NCBI RefSeq assembly: GCF_001653335.1
Contig: NZ_CP015079.1
Coordinates: forward strand, 1,426,001-1,490,000
Length of the DNA: 64,000 nucleotides
Reading direction: 5' to 3'
Origin: Nocardioides dokdonensis FR1436
GTDB lineage: Bacteria > Actinomycetota > Actinomycetes > Propionibacteriales > Nocardioidaceae
Part shown: in pieces, positions 57,588 through 64,000 of the stretch
How positions within the stretch are numbered: position 1 is the stretch's first letter
How the letters are laid out: each line of letters starts with the position of its first letter
Translations under genes and position numbers: made by a program
The notes under the pieces: model-generated
Seen by the model: the letters and a program-made list of their open reading frames with translations, nothing else
The model's database searches: none
Told to the model about the DNA's origin: nothing

Positions 57588-58655
57588 GTGGACCGCCAGA
57601 CCCTGCGCCTCGCCCTCATCCCCGGTGACGGGGTCGGGCCTGAGGTCGTCGCCGCCACCGTCCCGGTGCTGGAGGCGGCGCTCACCGTGCAGGGCGTCGC
57701 TCTCGACCTGCTCGAGCTCGACTGGGGAGGCGAGCGGTTCCTGCGTGACGGCGCGGCCATGCCCGTCGACGCCGCGGACATCGTCCGTGGCACCGACGCC
57801 GTGCTGTTCGGCGCGGTGGGCCGGCCCGACGTCCCGGACCACGAGCTCGTCTGGGGACTCATCATCGGGCTGCGCCAGCAGCTCGACCTCGCGGTCAACA
57901 TCCGCCCGGTCCGGTCGTTCCCCGGTGTGCCCACCCAGGTCCGCGACACCGACGGCGTCGACCTGCTCATCGTGCGCGAGAACACCGAGGGCGAGTACGT
58001 CGGTGCCGGCGGTCTCGCCCACGCGGGCACCGGCGCGGACGTCGGCATCGAGGTGGCCGTCCACTCCCGGCCCGTGATCGAGCGGGCGGCCCACCACGCC
58101 TTCCGCCTCGCCCGGCAGCGCTCGGGTCGCCTGGCGCTGGTCACCAAGTCCAACGCGATGCGCCACGGCTACCCGCTCTGGGACCGGACCGTCCGCGAGG
58201 TCGCGGAGCAGTACGACGACGTCGAGCTCGAGGTGGTCCTCGTCGACGCGATGGCCGCCCGCATGATCCAGTCGCCGCGCTCGCTCGACGTGCTGCTGGC
58301 CGGCAACCTCTTCGGCGACATCCTCTCGGACCTGGCGGCCGTGCTCGCCGGGGGCATGGGGATGGCGCCGAGCGCGAACATCCGCCCCGGCGGGGACGTG
58401 CCCGGCATCTTCGAGCCGGTCCACGGGTCCGCCCCCGCCATCGCCGGCCGCGGGGTCGCCAACCCGGCGGCCTGCCTGCTCTCCGGCGCGCTCCTCCTCG
58501 AGGACACCGGCCACGCGGCGGCCGCGGCCGCCGTGCGCGACGCCCTCGCCGCCGCGCTGCTCGACCCTGCGCACCACACGCCCGACCTCGGTGGCGTCGC
58601 CACCACGGCCGACGTCTCGGCCGCCGTCCTGGAAGAGATGGAGAACCTCCGATGA
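57588..58655 (+). CDS. Isopropylmalate/tartrate-type decarboxylating dehydrogenase
   Basis: 355-residue NAD-dependent beta-hydroxyacid decarboxylating dehydrogenase. Family marks: [59 protein letters not shown] (substrate loop), [10 protein letters not shown] (catalytic Lys), [20 protein letters not shown] (metal Asp residues) and [19 protein letters not shown]. The loop is closer to tartrate/D-malate dehydrogenase than to LeuB, but the substrate is open. Its stop overlaps the binding protein start (ATGA), tying it to the peptide importer. Confidence 0.85.
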   Translation: MDRQTLRLALIPGDGVGPEVVAATVPVLEAALTVQGVALDLLELDWGGERFLRDGAAMPVDAADIVRGTDAVLFGAVGRPDVPDHELVWGLIIGLRQQLDLAVNIRPVRSFPGVPTQVRDTDGVDLLIVRENTEGEYVGAGGLAHAGTGADVGIEVAVHSRPVIERAAHHAFRLARQRSGRLALVTKSNAMRHGYPLWDRTVREVAEQYDDVELEVVLVDAMAARMIQSPRSLDVLLAGNLFGDILSDLAAVLAGGMGMAPSANIRPGGDVPGIFEPVHGSAPAIAGRGVANPAACLLSGALLLEDTGHAAAAAAVRDALAAALLDPAHHTPDLGGVATTADVSAAVLEEMENLR

Positions 58656-60181
58656 ACCTCCGACGCCGGAAGGCCGCGGCACTGCTCGCCACGGCCGGGA
58701 TGCTGACGGTCTCCGCCTGCTCTGCGGGCTCCACCGACCAGGACGAGAACGACGGCGGCGACGGTGCCTCGGCCGCGTCCGGGGACCTGAGCATCGGTCT
58801 GGTCGCCGAGCCCGCGAACCTCGACTTCACCACCACCGACGGCGCCGCCATCCCGCAGGTGCTGCTCTACAACGTCTACGAGAACCTGGTGCAGCTCGAC
58901 CAGGAGGGCACCGTCGTCCCCGGGCTCGCGGAGTCCTGGGAGACCTCGGAGGACGGGACGGTCTACACCTTCGAGCTGCGCGACGGCGTCACGTTCTCCA
59001 ACGGCGAGGAGTTCAGCGCCGAGGACGCGAAGTTCTCCATCGAGGCCGTGCAGAACGACTGGAGCGTGTCGCTGGCCGCCGCGATGGACATCGTGGAGTC
59101 CGTCGAGGCCGTCTCCCCGACCGAGCTGGCGGTCACCCTCAAGCGCCCGAGCAACGACTGGCTCTACCGGATGACCACGCGCATCGGGGCGATGTTCGAC
59201 GAGAAGGGCGTGGCGAACCTGGGCACCAAGCCCATCGGCACCGGCCCCTACACGCTGCGCAAGTGGAACCGTGGGGACTCGATCGTGCTCGAGCGCAACG
59301 ACGACTACTGGGGCGACGCACCGGGCTTCTCCGAGGTGGAGTTCAAGTACTTCGCCGACCCGACCGCGCTGAACAACGCCTTCCTCACCGACACCATCGA
59401 CGTGATCGGCACCGTGCAGACCCCCGAGTCGCTGGGCCAGTTCGAGGGCAACGACGACTACCAGGTGATCGAGGGCACCACGAACGGCGAGGTGCTGCTC
59501 TCGATGAACAACGAGAGCGGCCCGCTGTCCGAGCAGCCGATGCGTGAGGCGGTGCGCTACGCCCTCGACAACGAGGCCCTGCTGGAGACCTGCTGGGCCG
59601 GTCGCGGCGAGCTGATCGGCAGCATGGTGCCGCCCACCGACCCCTGGTACGAGGACCTCACCGACATGTTCCCCTACGACGTCGAGCAGGCCGAGTCGCT
59701 GCTGGACGAGGCGGGCTACGACGGGAAGCCGCTGCGTCTGCGGGTGCCCTCGCTGCCCTACGCGGTCGCGTGCGGACAGGTGGTCAAGAGCCAGCTCGAG
59801 CAGGCCGGCATCGAGGTCGACCTCGACCAGCTCGAGTTCCCCGCCGCCTGGTTGCAGACGGTCTTCACCGACGCCGACTACGACATGTCGATCATCAGCC
59901 ACGTGGAGCCGCGCGACATGGGTGCGGTGTTCGGGGACCCGAGCTACTACACCCGCTACGACAACGCGGAGTTCCGCGACCTGCTCGAGGAGGCCGACCA
60001 GGCCAGCCCGGAGGAGCAGGTGACGCTGATGCAGGACGCCGCCGAGCTGCTGTCGCAGGACGCGGCCGGTGAGTTCCTCTTCGTGCTGCCGAACCTGATG
60101 GTCGCCGGCGCGGACATCACCGGGCTGCCCGAGAACGCCATCTCGGAGTCCTTCGACCTCACCAGCCTCGGCAGGGAGTGA
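58652..60181 (+). CDS. Oligopeptide-type ABC substrate-binding lipoprotein
   Basis: 509-residue class-5 binding protein (DppA/OppA type). Signal peptide with lipobox LTVSAC; an Asp/Gly-rich linker; [55 protein letters not shown] and [19 protein letters not shown] are standard. [20 protein letters not shown] is the central conserved block. Family ligands are peptides, nickel, glutathione or small amides; the neighbouring amidase hints at an amide. Followed by two permeases and two ATPases, all overlapping. Confidence 0.93.
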   Translation: MNLRRRKAAALLATAGMLTVSACSAGSTDQDENDGGDGASAASGDLSIGLVAEPANLDFTTTDGAAIPQVLLYNVYENLVQLDQEGTVVPGLAESWETSEDGTVYTFELRDGVTFSNGEEFSAEDAKFSIEAVQNDWSVSLAAAMDIVESVEAVSPTELAVTLKRPSNDWLYRMTTRIGAMFDEKGVANLGTKPIGTGPYTLRKWNRGDSIVLERNDDYWGDAPGFSEVEFKYFADPTALNNAFLTDTIDVIGTVQTPESLGQFEGNDDYQVIEGTTNGEVLLSMNNESGPLSEQPMREAVRYALDNEALLETCWAGRGELIGSMVPPTDPWYEDLTDMFPYDVEQAESLLDEAGYDGKPLRLRVPSLPYAVACGQVVKSQLEQAGIEVDLDQLEFPAAWLQTVFTDADYDMSIISHVEPRDMGAVFGDPSYYTRYDNAEFRDLLEEADQASPEEQVTLMQDAAELLSQDAAGEFLFVLPNLMVAGADITGLPENAISESFDLTSLGRE

Positions 60182-60252
60182 GACACCGGCCCGGGCGCCC
60201 CGCCCGTACCGCCCACCGATGACGTCCTGACGAGAAGGGAGCGCCCGAGCCG

Positions 60253-61203
60253 ATGGTCCTCCGCATCCTGCAACGCACCGCGATCCTCCTGGCCAGCCTC
60301 GCGGCCAGCTCGATCCTGGTGTTCGCCTTCATGGCGGTGCTGCCGGGGGACCCGGCCCGGGTGGCCCTGGGCGTCAACGCCTCGGAGGAGGCGGTGCAGG
60401 GGCTGCGCTCCCAGTTCGGGCTCGACCGGTCGCTGGTCGTGCAGTACCTCGACTGGGTGCGGGGGCTGGTGACCTTCGACCTCGGCACCTCCTACGTCAC
60501 GCGGGCCCCGATCGGGGAGCTGATCGCCGACCGGCTGCTGGTGACCGTGTGGCTGGTGGTCTGCGCGATGCTGCTGGCGCTGGTGGTGGCGCTTCCGATG
60601 GGCACCCTGATGGCCGTGCGGCACGGGCGGTTGTCCGGCGTGGTGCTCACCGCGTTCTCCCAGCTCGGCATCGCCGTCCCGGCGTTCCTCGCGGGCATCC
60701 TGCTGGTGGCGGTCTTCGCCGTGAAGCTCAGCTGGTTGCCGGCCAACGGCTGGACGGCGCCGGCCGACGACCCCGTGATGTTCCTGCGCCAGCTCGTGCT
60801 GCCGGTCCTGTCCCTGGGCCTCGTGCAGGCCGCCGTCGTGGCCCGCTACGTGCGCAGCTCGATCCTCGACGTGCTGCGCGAGGACTACCTGCGCACCGCC
60901 CGGGCCAAGGGGTTGCGCCCGATGAAGGCGCTGGTGCGCCACGGGCTGCGCAACTCCGCGATCCCCGTCGTCACCGTCCTCGGGCTGCAGCTCGCCACGC
61001 TGCTGATCGGGGCGGTGGTCATCGAGCGGGTCTTCGTGATCCCGGGCCTGGGCAGCCTGCTGCTCGACTCGGTCTCCAACCGGGACCTGCTGATGGTCCA
61101 GGACGTCGTGATGATCCTGGTGGTGGCCGTGCTGGTCGTGAACTTCTTCGTCGACCTGCTCTACCTGGTCATCGACCCCCGACTGCGGACGGGGGCGCGA
61201 TGA
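60253..61203 (+). CDS. Oligopeptide-type ABC permease 1 (DppB-like)
   Basis: 316-residue permease with six helices. [17 protein letters not shown] and [20 protein letters not shown] are the DppB hallmarks; [20 protein letters not shown] and ARAKGL form the EAA loop; [18 protein letters not shown] is the conserved end. GAAGGGAG precedes the ATG. 71 nt after the binding protein, overlapping permease 2 by 4 nt. Confidence 0.95.
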   Translation: MVLRILQRTAILLASLAASSILVFAFMAVLPGDPARVALGVNASEEAVQGLRSQFGLDRSLVVQYLDWVRGLVTFDLGTSYVTRAPIGELIADRLLVTVWLVVCAMLLALVVALPMGTLMAVRHGRLSGVVLTAFSQLGIAVPAFLAGILLVAVFAVKLSWLPANGWTAPADDPVMFLRQLVLPVLSLGLVQAAVVARYVRSSILDVLREDYLRTARAKGLRPMKALVRHGLRNSAIPVVTVLGLQLATLLIGAVVIERVFVIPGLGSLLLDSVSNRDLLMVQDVVMILVVAVLVVNFFVDLLYLVIDPRLRTGAR

Positions 61204-62096
61204 GCATCCAGGAGCCGCTGGGCACCGACCCGGCCGACGACCCGTCGGGCTCCGCCGAGCCGGGCGCCGCCGACCAGCCGCACCACCGCCTCGGGGCCAC
61301 CCTGCTCATCGGCGCGTTCCTGGTGGTCAGCATCATCGTGATGGCGCTGCTGAGCTTCGTCTGGACCCCGCACGACCCGACGCTGGTGAACTCGACCGTC
61401 CGGCTGCAGACCCCGTCAGCGGACTACTGGCTCGGCACCGACAAGTTCGGCCGGGACGTCCTGAGCCGGATCCTGGTGGGCGCCCGCACCACGCTGTTCG
61501 TCGGCTTCGTCGCGGTCGGGGTCGCCGCGGTCATCGGGGTGCCGCTGGGCATCGTCGCCGGGATGGCGCCACGCTGGCTCGGCGAGCTCCTGATGCGCGC
61601 CAACGACGTGCTGCTCGCCTTCCCCGCCCTGCTGCTCGCCATCATGTTCGCCGCCGTGTACGGCGCCAGCACGCTGGTGGCGATGATCGCCATCGGCATC
61701 GCGACGATCCCCGCCTTCGCCCGGCTCGTCCGCAGCGGGACCCTGCAGGTGATGCGGACCGAGTACGTGCTCGCGGCCCGCGCGGCCGGCCGCTCGCCGT
61801 TCGCGATCGGGCTGCGCCACGTGCTCCCCAACGTCACGACCCTGATCACGATCCAGGCATCGGTCAGCTTCGCGATCGCCGTGCTGGCTGAGGCGGCGCT
61901 GTCCTTCCTCGGCTTCGGGACCCCGCCGCCGACCCCGTCGTGGGGCCGGATGCTCCAGGAGAGCCAGGAGCTGCTCTTCTCCGACCCACGCCTGGCCGTG
62001 TTCCCCGGGGTGGCGATCGCGCTCGCGGTGCTCGGCTTCAACCTGCTCGGCGACGGCCTGCGCGACCGGTTCGACCCGAAGCTGGAGGACCGATGA
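61200..62096 (+). CDS. Oligopeptide-type ABC permease 2 (DppC-like)
   Basis: 298-residue partner permease. N-terminal 30 residues are polar; then [40 protein letters not shown] is the DppC signature, [20 protein letters not shown] the EAA loop, and [17 protein letters not shown] the conserved C-terminal loop. ATG overlaps permease 1, and its stop overlaps the first ATPase. Confidence 0.95.
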   Translation: MSIQEPLGTDPADDPSGSAEPGAADQPHHRLGATLLIGAFLVVSIIVMALLSFVWTPHDPTLVNSTVRLQTPSADYWLGTDKFGRDVLSRILVGARTTLFVGFVAVGVAAVIGVPLGIVAGMAPRWLGELLMRANDVLLAFPALLLAIMFAAVYGASTLVAMIAIGIATIPAFARLVRSGTLQVMRTEYVLAARAAGRSPFAIGLRHVLPNVTTLITIQASVSFAIAVLAEAALSFLGFGTPPPTPSWGRMLQESQELLFSDPRLAVFPGVAIALAVLGFNLLGDGLRDRFDPKLEDR

Positions 62097-63130
62097 CGAG
62101 CGCTCCCCCCACCGCCCCCGCGATCGGGCGCCCCGCCAGGGAGGACGACGTCCTCGTCGTGCGCGACCTCGCGGTCGGGGTGCACGGGCGTGACCTGGTC
62201 GAGGACGTCAGCTTCACGATCCGCCGTCGCGAGCGCGTCGGGCTGATCGGGGAGTCCGGCTCCGGGAAGTCGCTGACGGCGCTCACCCTGATGGGGCTGC
62301 TGCCCGAGGGCCTCGAGCCGAGCGGGTCGGTGCGGTTGGCGGGCCGCGACACCGATCTCGTCGGCGCCAGCGAGAAGCAGCTCTCGCGGGTGCGCGGCTG
62401 CGACATCGGCATGGTCTTCCAGGAGCCGATGACCGCGCTGAACCCGACGATGCGCGTCGGTGACCAGGTCGCCGAGGCGATGCTGGTGCACGGGACCCGC
62501 TCCGGGCGCCGGGCGGCGAGGGAGGCGTCGGTCGCGCTGCTGGCAGACGTCGGGCTGCCCGACCCGGCCGGCACGGCGCGCGCGTACCCCCACCAGCTCT
62601 CCGGCGGGCAGCGGCAGCGCGTCGTGCTCGCGATCGCGCTGGCCAACGACCCGGCGCTGCTGATCTGCGACGAACCCACCACGGCGCTCGACGTGACCGT
62701 GCAGGCGCTGGTGCTCGACCTCATCGTCCGCGGCGTGCAGGAGCGGCAGTCGGCGATGCTCTTCATCACCCACGACCTCGCGGTCGTCGCCACCGTGTGC
62801 GAGCGCGTGCTGGTGATGTACGGCGGTCGGGTGGTCGAGGCCGGTCCGGTGCAGGAGGTCTTCACCCGCCCCCGCCACCGCTACACGCAGGGGCTCGTCG
62901 CCGCCTCCGACCTGTCGATGACCGGCGAGGGACGCCTGCCGACGATCCCCGGGTCGGTGCCGCCGGCCGGCCAGTTCCCCGCGGGCTGCGTCTTCCGCAA
63001 CCGGTGCTCGCACGCGAGCGACCTGTGCGCGACCCGGCCGAGCTGGACGGCGACCGGGGAGCACGGCCACGCGTGCTTCCACCCGGCGGACGCCGCGCCC
63101 GCCGACGCAACGGTGGAGGAGGCGCGATGA
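62093..63130 (+). CDS. Oligopeptide-type ABC ATPase 1 (DppD-like)
   Basis: 345-residue ATPase. Walker [18 protein letters not shown]-loop [13 protein letters not shown], signature [17 protein letters not shown], Walker [16 protein letters not shown]-loop FITHDLAVV. The C-terminal oligopeptide extension includes [15 protein letters not shown], a cysteine cluster (C-x4-C-x5/6-C) typical of DppD/OppD that can bind an iron-sulfur cluster. Coupled to its neighbours by 4-nt overlaps. Confidence 0.95.
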   Translation: MTSAPPTAPAIGRPAREDDVLVVRDLAVGVHGRDLVEDVSFTIRRRERVGLIGESGSGKSLTALTLMGLLPEGLEPSGSVRLAGRDTDLVGASEKQLSRVRGCDIGMVFQEPMTALNPTMRVGDQVAEAMLVHGTRSGRRAAREASVALLADVGLPDPAGTARAYPHQLSGGQRQRVVLAIALANDPALLICDEPTTALDVTVQALVLDLIVRGVQERQSAMLFITHDLAVVATVCERVLVMYGGRVVEAGPVQEVFTRPRHRYTQGLVAASDLSMTGEGRLPTIPGSVPPAGQFPAGCVFRNRCSHASDLCATRPSWTATGEHGHACFHPADAAPADATVEEAR

Positions 63131-64000
63131 CCGGCACGAGCACCACCCCTGCCCTCAGCCTGCGCGACGTCACCCGCGACTACCCGAGGCCGCGTCGCTC
63201 GCTGCTGCACGCGAGCCCACCCGTGCGCGCCCTGCGCGGGGTGAGCTTCGACGTGGCGCCGGGCGAGCGCTTCGGGATCGTCGGTGAGTCCGGGTGCGGC
63301 AAGTCGACGCTGCTGCGGATCCTCTCCGGGCTCGACCGGCCCACCACCGGGACGGTGAGCGTGGAGGGCCGGGAGATCTCCGGGCTGCGCGAGCGCAAGC
63401 TCGGCTTCCTCCGCGAGCGCCTGCAGCTGGTCTTCCAGGACCCGATGGGCTCGCTCGACCCCCGCATGCGGGTCGGCGAGATCATCGCCGAGCCGCTCGT
63501 GGCGCAGGGCCAGGGCAGCGGAGCCGAGCGCCGCGACCGGGTCGCCGAGCTGCTCCGGGCCGTGGGCCTGCGCGCGGACGCCGCCCGGCGCTACCCCCAC
63601 CAGTTCTCCGGCGGGCAGCGCCAGCGGATCTCGATCGCCCGGGCGCTCGCGTCCGGCCCCGGCATCCTGGTCGCCGACGAGCCCGTCAGCGCGCTCGACG
63701 TCTCGGTCCGGGCCCAGGTGCTGAACCTGATCGCCGACCTCGTCGACGAGCTCGCGCTCACCCTCGTCTTCGTCTCCCACGACCTCTCGGTCGTGCGCCA
63801 CGTGTGCGACCGCGTCGCGGTGATGAGCGACGGCGAGATCGTCGAGGTGGGTCCGACCGAGCAGGTCTACAACGACCCGCAGCACCCGTACACGAAGGCG
63901 CTCATCGCGGCCGTGCCCACCTTGCGCAAGGCGCTCGCCGGCGCCACCACCAGCGACCTGGTCGTGGACGAGGTCCGCGCCCTCGGAGCCGAGCACGAAG
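63127..64000 (+). CDS. Oligopeptide-type ABC ATPase 2 (DppF-like), 3'-truncated
   Basis: Second ATPase of the importer; 291 codons are inside the window and the frame stays open at the edge. Walker A GESGCGKSTLLRI, Q-loop VFQDPMGSLDPRM, signature FSGGQRQRISIARALA, Walker B ILVADEPVSALDVS, H-loop FVSHDLSVVRHVC, and the family's YNDPQHPYTKALIAAVPT. Only the last 20-40 residues should be missing. ATG overlaps ATPase 1 by 4 nt. Confidence 0.93.
   Translation, partial: MTGTSTTPALSLRDVTRDYPRPRRSLLHASPPVRALRGVSFDVAPGERFGIVGESGCGKSTLLRILSGLDRPTTGTVSVEGREISGLRERKLGFLRERLQLVFQDPMGSLDPRMRVGEIIAEPLVAQGQGSGAERRDRVAELLRAVGLRADAARRYPHQFSGGQRQRISIARALASGPGILVADEPVSALDVSVRAQVLNLIADLVDELALTLVFVSHDLSVVRHVCDRVAVMSDGEIVEVGPTEQVYNDPQHPYTKALIAAVPTLRKALAGATTSDLVVDEVRALGAEHE

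Overview
The window is 64 kb of very GC-rich DNA from a Gram-positive actinobacterium, most likely a Nocardioides-like member of the Nocardioidaceae. This is inferred from the base composition, frequent GTG starts, 4-nt gene overlaps (GTGA/ATGA), many leaderless promoters, a bacterial proteasome activator, a GTP-dependent PEP carboxykinase, and actinobacteria-restricted families (DUF5926, DUF4446, DUF6457). No phage, transposase, integrase or CRISPR array is visible. Most of the window is chromosomal housekeeping and catabolic DNA, with some accessory islands.

Layout. 1-7.7 kb: end of a leucine-degradation operon (methylcrotonyl-CoA carboxylase beta and alpha, HMG-CoA lyase), translationally coupled to two sulfotransferases that flank a third, degenerate paralogue. 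7.7-17.8 kb: EcsC-like protein, Aat N-end-rule transferase, two paralogous lipoproteins, a minus-strand DNA glycosylase/permease/rhodanese operon, an unassigned ATPase, GDPD, DUF5926, and a cNMP-binding protein paired with an adenylate cyclase. 17.8-25.9 kb: arginine deiminase, a larB-larC-GDT1 nickel-cofactor/metal-transport operon, prephenate dehydratase divergent from DUF4446, a DHA2 exporter, and a small membrane/HTH protein pair behind tandem operators. 25.9-36.7 kb: a PAP2-lipid kinase fusion, serS with two HAD phosphatases and a GNAT, the proteasome activator, a quinone reductase, MobA-like/DUF6457, a nitrilase-family amidase and a membrane protein. 36.8-44.4 kb: single-domain biotinyl protein, two tRNA-Ser, a tiny secreted peptide, an HTH regulator, pckG, tRNA-Arg, an NCS2 permease, a haloacid-dehalogenase-like HAD and a tRNA-Arg remnant. 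44.4-50.9 kb: a large secreted M1 metallopeptidase and a polar amino-acid ABC importer. 50.9-64 kb: a catabolic island with two regulators. A MocR-type regulator faces mmsA and an omega-aminotransferase; a FadR-type GntR regulator and an amidase face an isopropylmalate/tartrate-dehydrogenase-like enzyme and an oligopeptide-type ABC importer that runs off the window.

How the parts fit. The last island reads as uptake of an amide or peptide-like compound, hydrolysis by the amidase, and processing of a beta-amino acid through a semialdehyde to acyl-CoA. A perfect FadR-type operator lies between amidase and dehydrogenase. The adenylate cyclase and cNMP-binding protein are co-translated and form a self-contained signalling pair.

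Most noteworthy: (i) the sulfotransferase / pseudo-sulfotransferase / sulfotransferase triplet; (ii) two interspersed families of 22-bp tandem repeats, one of which starts exactly on the stop codon of the preceding gene at three loci; (iii) tandem TGTCAA-N7-TTGACG operators overlapping a near-ideal leaderless promoter; (iv) the larBC-GDT1 linkage; (v) about twenty genes with a -10 hexamer exactly 6-7 nt before the start codon, including a shared back-to-back pair. All functions are read from sequence by eye; no database search was run.
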